DNA from: MGBC163016 sp964631345
Lineage (GTDB): Bacteria; Actinomycetota; Coriobacteriia; Coriobacteriales; Eggerthellaceae
Reading direction: 5' to 3'
Assembly (NCBI GenBank): GCA_964631345.1
Contig: CAZVWE010000002.1
Location: 1 to 64,000, forward strand
DNA length: 64,000 nucleotides
This document shows positions 26,701 through 33,009 of the stretch, piece by piece; position 1 is the stretch's first letter, and the number at the start of each line of letters is the position of its first letter. A program made the translations under genes and the position numbers. The notes under the pieces are model-generated. The model had not been told where the DNA came from and searched no databases. It worked only from the letters and a program-made list of their open reading frames with translations.

Positions 26701-27516
26701 GGAGTCCTTTTATCTGGCGAAGGCTCTGCCGCTCTGGCCGAATTCAATATGGAAGACTTGGGGCAGTCGCGGGTTGATGTCGTTCTGCAAGCAAAGCGTA
26801 TTCCTGTTACAGACAGCAACGCACAGTTTATTCGAGCGAATTATCCGAGCTGTGAATCGCTCTTTGCCGTCTCGGATATCGATGCGTATCTTAAGCTTTT
26901 TAATGCAGACGACGGTGCCATGGAATTCGACGAAAGCGTTGGGCTGAAATTATTTGAGTCTGATCAAATTACCCCGTCTAAGAAAGTCGAAATCGCAAAA
27001 CTATTCGCATCGCCTATTCATCTAAATGCTTTGTATCCTGACTTGCTTAAAATCGAGATTATCAATAACCATTTTGATATCGATGATTTACCTCAGCTTC
27101 TCAATGAATTTGAACCTGGAGGCAAGCTGCTGCAGGAGTCAATTAAAAATAAAGCCGTCACAAGAATTAATGAGATAACTGCTCAAGAGCTACCAATACC
27201 ATCTGGACTCTTTTGCGAGATCCTTAAGGACCCAAGCTTTTCTGCCAATGATCGGTTGGAGCAAATAGCGTTTCAGCTGAATCTTGAAGACTCGTTAATC
27301 ACAGACCGTGAATGCGTTCGAAAATGCTTTGAAGCTGCAGGAGCTCAAGATTATGTGAGGCTTATTGACGGAAAAAGAATTAGTGTTCCAGCAGATTCCG
27401 CAAACAGCGATGTTGTCAACGCTCTAATGAAACGTGGTATGTGCAGCGAGAAAGGCGTTCAAGAGGGCGCAAATGGCTATGTAATTGTATCTCCACGAGG
27501 TTATGAGCGTAAGTGA
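23710..27516 (+). CDS. YobI-like P-loop NTPase with two membrane helices
   Basis: A 1268-aa protein starting at an ATGA overlap with the Type ISP stop, preceded by GGAAGGTGA. Walker A is GTYGAGKSTVM near residue 70. Two membrane helices follow at about 146-165 and 181-201 (WIAICVWAIGLVAILYSAF), then a Walker B-like DVYIFVDLDRFDD near 259-272, and a STAND-like extension with EDLFETPEDRVKFFDFI. The long C-terminal part (about 600-1250) is alpha-helical with repeat character (runs such as LSDEKLHEFVEENMETF and LSDNEDFVWAAVVD). It resembles YobI-like NTPases of biological-conflict systems. The tight coupling suggests it acts with the restriction enzyme, perhaps at the membrane; the mechanism is unknown. 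Confidence 0.8.
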   Translation: MSVRTTIGKLARRVNSWRMKTSDEFADKSLNALTPTRLSDEEYKLYEKEFSFVFHNPKIRNIALMGTYGAGKSTVMETWDEKQLLAGDGHESTFISLAHFHGSNNETSAVEGEILNQLIHKTKRSRIPKSRFRHTQDDRRIFDFIKATACVGYGLLSITLITLLIKDGITFPENVEGFAQPIWIAICVWAIGLVAILYSAFRRDKADKFLRRIKLFGNEVDLFEFDKNQAEKDGSESHDPIFNKYMDDVLYLLINSGSDVYIFVDLDRFDDWIEIFEKLRELNGLANDCRLEKLKPLRFFYLVREDLFETPEDRVKFFDFIIPIIPFSDPDGNFDELRSGLSNLGLNVSDLFTYEISSFIPDPRALKDIVNEAKHYQEHIFHDSDKPLFESEAEHLVAAIVYKVVFPTDFSNFQRGKGYVAELLKRRDKIIENKKKDLSDERSELKKEVGEIDEKNHFTLEELTLISCGNLSIFDRAISTYGTPVSSKNNSQEMIAAIRENERASELLDEEMKKYSSDEERQKRFGIPESALESRKNACLERIREIDENLVRLECFTLGEALSMCDDDEQFSLVKEDLDRPADFEDCQIETVLSSPHFPLLKHLLITDLIDTSSIRYSIRVRPEGLSLADQRNLATIQGRRPIDPTYVFDKPGDVLMRIRGEFLMVPGVQNYSILKELLDKEETDKLSKFVAGLQRGDHADFFLGYVVSDQFIPSVFGVIENDFDNEASIVLADETASFEDRRNFVHKLMCYKDDWNLDATESALVAFANADSELLSVDDTLLKGVRRNIDKFVLSLSDIEFETADKGLLNIVYEKSLYEPNAALATKWAENRFPYHVVNRHSAISIVYSLSDEKLHEFVEENMETFILSIIDADDSPLSESEDILAWVLNALPDNQEVAVSFVKRLESCTLQDLSRIKDPAFKRALLLFDIPEFSETNILDYFSACENVIDDALAGFIQNHLNSEDDIKAVIDALSDNEDFVWAAVVDSNLTDENLGVLLSGEGSAALAEFNMEDLGQSRVDVVLQAKRIPVTDSNAQFIRANYPSCESLFAVSDIDAYLKLFNADDGAMEFDESVGLKLFESDQITPSKKVEIAKLFASPIHLNALYPDLLKIEIINNHFDIDDLPQLLNEFEPGGKLLQESIKNKAVTRINEITAQELPIPSGLFCEILKDPSFSANDRLEQIAFQLNLEDSLITDRECVRKCFEAAGAQDYVRLIDGKRISVPADSANSDVVNALMKRGMCSEKGVQEGANGYVIVSPRGYERK

Positions 27517-27553
27517 TCTATTTCTCTATTTGCTTTGAAGAGATGGAGTATAA

Positions 27554-28504
27554 ATGTCTGAAGACAGCAATGATGCTCAAATCGTTTTATTCGAATCGGC
27601 TGATGGAGCCGTTGAACTTAATGTAACCGTTGATGTGAATGGTGATGAGGTATGGCTCAATCGCCAGCAGATGGCTGTATTGTTTGACCGTGATGTCAAG
27701 ACCATCGGAAAGCATATCTCAAACGCTCTCAAAGAAGAGCTTGAGGGTTCCTCTGATTCAGTTGTCGCAAAATTTGCGACAACTGCTGCTGACGGAAAAA
27801 CCTACCAAGTTGAATACTATAATCTCGACACGATAATATCAGTCGGATATAGGGTTAAATCATGTCGAGGCATTGAGTTCAGGCGTTGGGCGACGGAGGT
27901 GCTTCACAGGTATATTATCGATGGCCGTGCAGAGAATGAGCGCCGGCTCCAGCAGCTGTCGCAAGCCGTTTCGCTCCTGGAGCGCATTTCGGACAACCTT
28001 GATACCAGCCAAGTGCTAGAGATAGTGAAAAGCTATGCCCCCGCCCTGGACTTGCTTGATGACTACGACCATCAGTGCGTGCAGAAGCCTGGCGGAAACG
28101 TGGCTACCTACGTCTTGGATTATGACGAGTGTAAGAAGCTCATCAATACGCTTCGATTCAATGACGAGAGCGATCTATTCGGTGTGGAGAAGGATGATTC
28201 CTTCAAGAGCAGCATTGCGACGATCTACCAGTCGTTCGGCGGCCAGGATCTCTATCCCTCTGTTCAAGAGAAGGCAGCCAACCTTCTGTACTTCATCGTG
28301 AAGAACCACTCCTTTCACGATGGGAACAAGCGCATCGCCGCTACGGTATTCCTCTATTTCTTGGAGAAGAACGGCCTTCTCTACAAAGAAGGCCAGAAGG
28401 TCGTAAGCGATAGCGCCCTTGTAGCCACAACCATCATGATTGCTGAGTCGAAACCGGACGAAAAAGAAATCATGGTTTCACTCGTAATGAACTTTTTGAT
28501 CTAG
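27554..28504 (+). CDS. RhuM N-domain fused to Doc/Fic domain
   Basis: A 316-aa fusion. The N-terminal part (residues about 10-140: EVWLNRQQMAVLFDRDVKTI, YNLDTIISVGYRVKS, FRRWATEVLHRYI) is the RhuM (virulence-associated) domain. The C-terminal part carries the Fic-type loop HSFHDGNKRIAAT near residue 251, where the lysine in the GNKR form resembles Doc, which phosphorylates EF-Tu. AGATGGAG lies before the ATG. It is 37 bases after the YobI-like gene and likely in the same operon. The function could be a toxin effector, or modification of a host or phage target. Confidence 0.87.
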   Translation: MSEDSNDAQIVLFESADGAVELNVTVDVNGDEVWLNRQQMAVLFDRDVKTIGKHISNALKEELEGSSDSVVAKFATTAADGKTYQVEYYNLDTIISVGYRVKSCRGIEFRRWATEVLHRYIIDGRAENERRLQQLSQAVSLLERISDNLDTSQVLEIVKSYAPALDLLDDYDHQCVQKPGGNVATYVLDYDECKKLINTLRFNDESDLFGVEKDDSFKSSIATIYQSFGGQDLYPSVQEKAANLLYFIVKNHSFHDGNKRIAATVFLYFLEKNGLLYKEGQKVVSDSALVATTIMIAESKPDEKEIMVSLVMNFLI

Positions 28505-28510
28505 GCATGC

Positions 28511-28539
28511 ATTCAAAAGGCGATGCAGATGCGGTGCAG
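28511..28539 (+). repeat. putative integrase arm-type site, inner right
   Basis: ATTCAAAAGGCGATGCAGAT followed by GCGGTGCAG matches 29379-29407 with one mismatch over 29 bases, and includes the tandem 11-bp unit seen near attL. It lies between the stop codons of the convergent RhuM-Doc and YafQ-like genes. Confidence 0.6.
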
Positions 28540-28830
28540 CTAGGCAAATAGCTCATCATGGCTTCCAGTACGCTGGAAGTATGCCTGATCTTTGCTTGTA
28601 GCCCAGATGAGCAGCCAATCTCCCGCATTTGCGACATGGCATTCTAGGCTTCCATGCCAATCGCCTTTGAGCACATGCATGTTGTGGTGTCGCTTTAGCT
28701 CCGTCTTCGCCTTGGGCGTGTCATCAAGGATGAGTTGCATGACCTCTTTCAGGGGATACAGATCAACATGCTTCTTTTCTAAGCGCTTCACATCTTTCTT
28801 GAAACGTGGAGTGTAGTTGGGTCTTAGCAT
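28540..28830 (-). CDS. YafQ-family mRNA-interferase toxin
   Basis: A 96-aa RelE-superfamily toxin. The YafQ pattern is visible: basic N-terminus (TPRFKKDVKRLEKKH), the catalytic-side histidine of HHNMHVLKGDWHGSLECHV, and the closing DWLLIWATSKDQAYFQRTGS, with the conserved C-terminal phenylalanine in HDELFA. It would cleave mRNA on translating ribosomes. Its ATG directly follows the TAG of the antitoxin gene. Active-site residues seem present, so it is probably functional. Confidence 0.9.
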   Translation of the reverse strand: MLRPNYTPRFKKDVKRLEKKHVDLYPLKEVMQLILDDTPKAKTELKRHHNMHVLKGDWHGSLECHVANAGDWLLIWATSKDQAYFQRTGSHDELFA

Positions 28831-29100
28831 CTACAGATCCATCGACTTGAACATGTCATCAAGGGAGTCATAGCCCGGATGTCTGGAGGCAACGAGCTCC
28901 TCGGTCTCCTTCAGCGCCTCAAAGGACTCTTTGTTAGGCTTAGGATATTCGAGATTCAAAGGGATTCTTTGCTCGCGAACGATCTGGCGATAGAACGCGC
29001 GAGTAACAGAGGACAGGTCAAATCCGAAGTCTTCGGCAATCGACGCTGCTGCTTGTTTGGTAGCTTCGTCCACTCGAACGGTGACGGATGCGGTAGTCAT
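28831..29100 (-). CDS. DinJ/RelB-family antitoxin
   Basis: An 89-aa antitoxin. The N-terminal RHH segment is MTTASVTVRVDEATKQAAAS, then GFDLSSVTRAFYRQIV, and the C-terminal toxin-binding tail ends DSLDDMFKSMDL. ATG at 29100 is chosen because AAGGAGGT precedes it on the minus strand; an earlier in-frame start at 29190 lies upstream of the promoter and operator. It is autoregulated, as judged by the palindrome in its promoter. Confidence 0.92.
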   Translation of the reverse strand: MTTASVTVRVDEATKQAAASIAEDFGFDLSSVTRAFYRQIVREQRIPLNLEYPKPNKESFEALKETEELVASRHPGYDSLDDMFKSMDL

Positions 29101-29111
29101 GGTTACCTCCT

Positions 29112-29153
29112 TATATGTAAGACAATTATATAATCTTGTCTTACATATAGCAA
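29112..29153 (-). promoter_or_regulatory. toxin-antitoxin promoter with palindromic operator
   Basis: On the minus strand, TTGCTA (29153-29148) and TATAAT (29130-29125) are separated by exactly 17 bases. Perfect 14-bp arms TATATGTAAGACAA (29112-29125) and TTGTCTTACATATA (29136-29149) surround a 10-base spacer and overlap the core promoter. This is a classic site for repression by the antitoxin complex. Confidence 0.9.
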
Positions 29154-29230
29154 GTAGATACCGGATGCATTGATTGTGCCATTCAGTCATGGCATTATCT
29201 GATCAGTGGTCGAATCGGCTACTTCCAAGC

Positions 29231-29256
29231 GCCGGGGGCTTTCCCCCGGCATTTTT
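29231..29256 (+). terminator. strong hairpin terminator
   Basis: GCCGGGGG (29231-29238) pairs with CCCCCGGC (29243-29250), then ATTTTT. No plus-strand gene precedes it within the element since RhuM-Doc, which ends 730 bases earlier, so it may be a leftover from a lost gene. Confidence 0.85.
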
Positions 29257-29513
29257 GTTAGGCGCATTGCAATAAAGCAGTTATCAAGCTTTTCTTTACA
29301 ACTAATTGGTTGATTCGTTTTGAACAAGAAGACCGTTGCAGCAAGAAGGCTAAGAGTCGAATGAAATATGGGCTTCATATTCAAAAGGCGGTGCAGATGC
29401 GGTGCAGATGGACACGAAAACCCGTCTGAATGCACCGCAATCTGCGCGATAGGCTTAGCGCAAAACCCCAGTTCAGACGCATAATCGTACATACTTTACG
29501 TTCTTTAAAGACC
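29257..29513. other. non-coding right end of the element
   Basis: No convincing gene. It holds the arm-type repeat at 29379-29410, an inverted relative of it (TGCACCGCAATCTGCGC, 29431-29447) and the dyad CGTCTGAA (29423-29430) / TTCAGACG (29471-29478). These are likely integrase or excisionase binding sites that formed part of attP. Confidence 0.6.
29379..29410 (+). repeat. putative integrase arm-type site, outer right
   Basis: Two tandem copies of the GCGGTGCAGAT unit at 29388-29409, preceded by ATTCAAAAG as at 28511. It lies about 105 bases from attR, a normal distance for arm sites. Confidence 0.62.
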
Positions 29514-29564
29514 GCTCATAACCCGGAGGTCGTTGGTTCAAATCCAGCCCCCGCGACCAAAAAT
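29514..29564 (+). repeat. attR, right 51-bp direct repeat (partial tRNA-fMet)
   Basis: Identical over 51 bases to 13482-13532. It carries the tRNA-fMet sequence from the anticodon loop to CCA plus AAAAAT, without the 5' half, so it is the displaced 3' end of the original tRNA gene. Confidence 0.93.
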
Positions 29565-29568
29565 CCGT

Positions 29569-29603
29569 AGGTCAGAAGGATAGCCCGTCTGGCCTGTTTG
29601 CTT
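29569..29603 (+). terminator. original chromosomal terminator of tRNA-fMet
   Basis: AGGTCAGA (29569-29576) pairs with TCTGGCCT (29588-29595) with one G:U pair, followed by GTTTGCTT. It is homologous to the terminator after attL (the stretch TCTGGCCTGTTTGCTT is shared). Confidence 0.6.
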
Positions 29604-29714
29604 AATTACACATTACTTATTATCCATTCCACAGTATTAATAGGCTCCTGTTTTGAAGTAATGGATATCCGGGTAGTGTTTTCCTGATACCGACGGTAGT
29701 ATTTTTTGGCTGAG

Positions 29715-29742
29715 GTAGGCTTTGCGTATTCATAAAGCCTAC
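29715..29742. promoter_or_regulatory. 9-bp inverted repeat upstream of the MFS gene
   Basis: GTAGGCTTT (29715-29723) and AAAGCCTAC (29734-29742) flank a 10-base spacer about 90 bases before the MFS start. It could be an operator or an attenuator hairpin; there is no T-run. The rest of the gap 29604-29830 shows nothing further. Confidence 0.4.
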
Positions 29743-29830
29743 AATCAAATTGATTTACCATGGAAGAATTGTTCTGCTCATCTTCAATTCGTCTTCGGTT
29801 CACTAATAGCCAAATCGTGTAAGGACAATT

Positions 29831-31324
29831 ATGAGCGACTCAAGAAAAGCGGATCGTCTTTGGACGCCATATTTCTTATTGATAATAGCCATAATGTTCT
29901 TTTCCTACGTTTCGTTTCATGGGACGAATTCTGGAACCTCAGTTTATGTTGAACTTATGGGTTCAGGAACACAGCTTGCCGGCATACTGGCATCGATCTA
30001 TTCGATAACAGCAGCTGTTGCGCGATTGCTCGTAGGGCCGGTGATCGACGAGCGAGGGCGCTCTCTCGTTATGCGTATAGGCTCAGCCAGCTTTGTTCTT
30101 GGTGCACTGATAATCGGGTTCATTCAAGCCGACTGGACTCTTATTGTGGGAAGGGTTCTTCAAGGCATTGGTTTTGGCGCGCTTACCACTTCTGCATCAG
30201 CTGCCGCCGCCGATGTTTTGCCTTTATCGCGAATGGGCGAGGGTTTGGCATATTACAGCATGGGAAATGCTCTGGCACAATCGGTGGGACCTGCACTGGC
30301 TTTAAGTTTGGTTGTTTTAGATCCGCCCGAGATAATGTACTTCGCGTTTGCCACTGTGAACATAATAGTGTTCGTGCTGTCGGCGTTCTGTAATTACGAG
30401 AAACACCCTAAGTCGCTTCCGATAACATCTGGCTTCCGTGTTCGTATGGAAAAGGCTGAAGATGAAAAGGCTGAAGATGAAAAGGCCAACCCAAGCGCTT
30501 GCACCGAGGACGCTGGCGAAAAGAAGGCACATCCTGAAAAGCTAAAAGGCTTAGCGCGCTTCTACGAACCGCATGCTTTAAGCGGCGCTATGCCTATGAT
30601 GTTTATGAGTGGATCAAATTGCTTCTCTGTATTCTTCGCAGCTCTTTATGGATTGTCATTGGGCGTGGGAAATGGTGGGATCTTCTTCACGTTCTCAGCG
30701 GTAAGCATGGTGGCGGTTCGCTTAGGATCAAAACTATACATGGATCGCGTTTTGCCGATTATCTCGTATACCATATCGGCTGTGCTTGGTCTTCTGGGAT
30801 TAACGTGCATGCTATTGGCGCCGCAATTGAATTGGCTCTTCTACGTTGCAGGCTTTTTGTATGGTGCATCGCTTGGAATGACCCTGCCGATTAACCAGAC
30901 TGTAGCCATCAAAAATACGCCAGACGATCGCTGGGGTGTTGGAAGTGCGCTCTTCTTCCTACTTGGTGATATTGCTGTCGCTACATGCACAATCGTTTAT
31001 GGTGTACTGATCGATAGCTTTGGCTTCACATCGGCTATCTTCTTTTCGATGAGTTTGATTGTTGTTGCATTCATTATGGTGCTGATCTTCTATCCACCGT
31101 GGGCGAAGTCTAAAAAGGCCAACGAGGAATGGAAAAGAAAGCATGAATACGTTGCGAAGTCTGTGGCAGGCGACGGCAACGTTGTCGATACCGACAATGG
31201 GAGCGAAATTGATAAAGTAGTCGAATCCAATGATGCAACTGATATCAACAACAAAACCGAGGAAGAACATATAGCAGAGGAACTTCTCCGTAACAGTGCA
31301 GTTGCTCCAGGCGAAGATGAATAG
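29831..31324 (+). CDS. major facilitator superfamily transporter
   Basis: Twelve-helix MFS protein of 497 aa. Helix 1 starts TPYFLLIIAIMFFSYVSF. The loop 2-3 motif A resembles RLLVGPVIDERGRSLVMRIG. The central cytoplasmic loop (about 190-235) contains the duplicated KAEDEKAEDEKA, a 15-bp tandem repeat in DNA. After the last helix there is a long charged tail of about 65 residues with no recognised domain. AAGGAC precedes the ATG. It is the first chromosomal gene after attR. The substrate is unknown; sequence style is closest to drug or small-organic-acid exporters. Confidence 0.9.
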   Translation: MSDSRKADRLWTPYFLLIIAIMFFSYVSFHGTNSGTSVYVELMGSGTQLAGILASIYSITAAVARLLVGPVIDERGRSLVMRIGSASFVLGALIIGFIQADWTLIVGRVLQGIGFGALTTSASAAAADVLPLSRMGEGLAYYSMGNALAQSVGPALALSLVVLDPPEIMYFAFATVNIIVFVLSAFCNYEKHPKSLPITSGFRVRMEKAEDEKAEDEKANPSACTEDAGEKKAHPEKLKGLARFYEPHALSGAMPMMFMSGSNCFSVFFAALYGLSLGVGNGGIFFTFSAVSMVAVRLGSKLYMDRVLPIISYTISAVLGLLGLTCMLLAPQLNWLFYVAGFLYGASLGMTLPINQTVAIKNTPDDRWGVGSALFFLLGDIAVATCTIVYGVLIDSFGFTSAIFFSMSLIVVAFIMVLIFYPPWAKSKKANEEWKRKHEYVAKSVAGDGNVVDTDNGSEIDKVVESNDATDINNKTEEEHIAEELLRNSAVAPGEDE

Positions 31325-31386
31325 CTAGAGAAACGGAAATCTGCCCATGTGCCATACATGGTAGATGTTAGATGATTCAAGTTCTC

Positions 31387-32565
31387 CTAAATTGCATCGT
31401 AGGGCATTTCGTGTTTAATAATGTAATAGATAAACGACCCAAAAATAATGTATAGCGGAAATAGGAATAACAAGACTAGTACAACTGTCCTAATGGCATA
31501 AAAACCAATTCGTTTGATACCTGTCCTATTCTTCGTTTCGAATGACATGCGCACAAACGCGCCACCTGGAGTACTTCCATTGTTTTTAAATGGTATGACA
31601 ATCTCAACAGTGGCAAAGGATACAACAAAGCATATTGCGCATATGAGCATTGCGGTCTGGGCGAGATCAAGCCATAAAACGGTGAGCATCTGATCAAATG
31701 CAAGTTCATATGCAATAGAGGCGAGTATCCATGGCATAAACGTAAAGAAGCCTATGATCATAAAGTCTATCCACAGGGCAATAGCGCGTCTTATGAAACT
31801 CGGGTGGTGTGTTATCTCTGGAATTTCATCAGTTTGTTTTGGCAGGAAATGCATAACAGCTTTCCCACAGAGCCATCCAAGCATTGCGCCAAGCACATTG
31901 CATATGATGTCACCTACCTCAAATGTCCTGTATGCATAAGGATATAGTCCAAAAAATCCAGTCAGTTGTGCCGTTTCTATCAAACATGTTGCTGTAAGTG
32001 ATATTGCAAATGTTGGTACTTTCTTAAGCTTTAGAAAAACATTTGCTATAAATCCCATCGGTATAAAAAGAATGATGTTGAATACCAACTGTAATACTGC
32101 CCTGATGCCATCTTTCGAAATGTCTATAACAAAGTTAAACGGATTTAATTGAGGTGGAATCCCATAGGTGATGCCTGGACCTTCGGTACCTGATGGTAGT
32201 GGGTATAGCGTGAAGCAAACAAGGCCTGCGACATAAAATACGCTAATGTATGCGGCGAAAACAGTTATTGCTTTTATCCGTCCGTCGCGATGATATAGAT
32301 ATGCAAGGATAGGCAGTGTAAGAAGAAACGACAGCGATGGCCATATTAGGATAGCTGTCTTAAAACTGTCACTAAAGTTTGAAAGATATGAGGTGATTGC
32401 AGCCAATCGCTGAACTCCTGTTGTTTGCTTTGTATAGATCGCGTTTTCAGGCATAAATATAAAACGGCTTTTGTGATGTGTGGGATTTATTACAAGAATG
32501 TAAGTGGTCATATTTAAGAGCGATTTGAGAACGCTTTGCGTAACAAATTCTGAGAAACTTTCCAT
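31387..32565 (-). CDS. VanZ-like and RDD-domain membrane protein
   Basis: Two membrane domains in one chain. A VanZ-like part has LYPLPSGTEGPGITYGIPPQ, NIILFIPMGFIANVFL and SLTATCLIETAQLTGFFG, the conserved VanZ helices that include E-T-Q. A C-terminal RDD domain has FIRRAIALWIDFMIIGFF and NNGSTPGGAFVRMSF. Roles are unknown, though VanZ homologues affect glycopeptide susceptibility. ATG at 32565 gives 392 aa; an in-frame start at 32694 would overlap the divergent PadR gene. The first 50 residues before helix 1 are not conserved-looking, so a later start is possible. Confidence 0.85.
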   Translation of the reverse strand: MESFSEFVTQSVLKSLLNMTTYILVINPTHHKSRFIFMPENAIYTKQTTGVQRLAAITSYLSNFSDSFKTAILIWPSLSFLLTLPILAYLYHRDGRIKAITVFAAYISVFYVAGLVCFTLYPLPSGTEGPGITYGIPPQLNPFNFVIDISKDGIRAVLQLVFNIILFIPMGFIANVFLKLKKVPTFAISLTATCLIETAQLTGFFGLYPYAYRTFEVGDIICNVLGAMLGWLCGKAVMHFLPKQTDEIPEITHHPSFIRRAIALWIDFMIIGFFTFMPWILASIAYELAFDQMLTVLWLDLAQTAMLICAICFVVSFATVEIVIPFKNNGSTPGGAFVRMSFETKNRTGIKRIGFYAIRTVVLVLLFLFPLYIIFGSFIYYIIKHEMPYDAI

Positions 32566-32595
32566 TAGGTGGCTTTCCGGCTGGCAGATGTTGTC

Positions 32596-32628
32596 TTGAC
32601 ATAATACTATGTAATGCATAGTATTATG
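32596..32628 (+). promoter_or_regulatory. PadR promoter with 12-bp dyad operator
   Basis: TTGACA (32596-32601) and TAGTAT (32619-32624) are spaced 17 bases. The dyad CATAATACTATG (32600-32611) / CATAGTATTATG (32617-32628) covers the spacer and -10 box. This is a well-placed autoregulatory operator for the PadR gene that starts at 32640. Confidence 0.85.
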
Positions 32629-32639
32629 CGACAGGGGGT

Positions 32640-32999
32640 ATGATGGATGCGCAATTAAAACGAGGCTTTCTTGATGCTTGTGTTCTTGCAACAATGGCTA
32701 ACGGAGAATCTTACGGATATCAGATGGTAAAAGATATTCCCGATTCATTAGGTATCAGTGAGTCGACTCTTTATCCATTACTCAAGCGTCTTGAAACAAA
32801 AAAACTGATCAAGGTTCGTAAGGCAGAACACAACGGGCGCCTTAGAAAATACTATTCGCTTACTAATGATGGATTTGCTTTTCTGAATGAATTCATTGAG
32901 GGAAAGCAAGAAATCAATGATGTCTTCGACTATGTAGAAAATGCTGTCAGCCAACAAAACTCTGCGGCTTTTGTCCATACAAAACCAGATGATAAGTAA
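32640..32999 (+). CDS. PadR-family transcriptional regulator
   Basis: A 119-aa winged-helix repressor. It shows LKRGFLDACVLATMANGESY, then GISESTLYPLLKRLETKKLI (recognition helix) and the wing HNGRLRKYYSLTNDG, all typical of PadR. Two adjacent ATG codons (32640, 32643) are possible; the second has the better spacing from AGGGGG. It is followed 10 bases later by the DUF1700 gene, the usual PadR partner. The operator overlapping its promoter suggests autoregulation. Confidence 0.92.
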   Translation: MMDAQLKRGFLDACVLATMANGESYGYQMVKDIPDSLGISESTLYPLLKRLETKKLIKVRKAEHNGRLRKYYSLTNDGFAFLNEFIEGKQEINDVFDYVENAVSQQNSAAFVHTKPDDK

Positions 33000-33009
33000 A
33001 GGAAATAAT

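Larger units (their letters stand above)
13482..29564. mobile_element. integrative mobilizable-type element in tRNA-fMet (about 16 kb)
   Basis: The limits are the 51-bp direct repeats. Contents in order: tyrosine integrase reading toward attL, CGNR-type protein, excisionase-like protein, VapE ATPase, oriT-like hairpins, MobC, RHH regulator, Type ISP restriction enzyme, YobI-like NTPase, RhuM-Doc fusion, YafQ/DinJ-type toxin-antitoxin, and arm-type repeats near both ends. No relaxase, coupling protein or secretion genes are present and no phage structural genes, so it is best described as a mobilizable or satellite-like island that would need a helper. The backbone (14-23 kb) is more GC-rich than the flanks. 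Confidence 0.92.

Noticed and set aside
29187..29492. Minus-strand open frame of 101 codons at the right end of the island
   Set aside because: It overlaps a strong plus-strand terminator and the arm-type repeats and has no recognisable domain or ribosome site.
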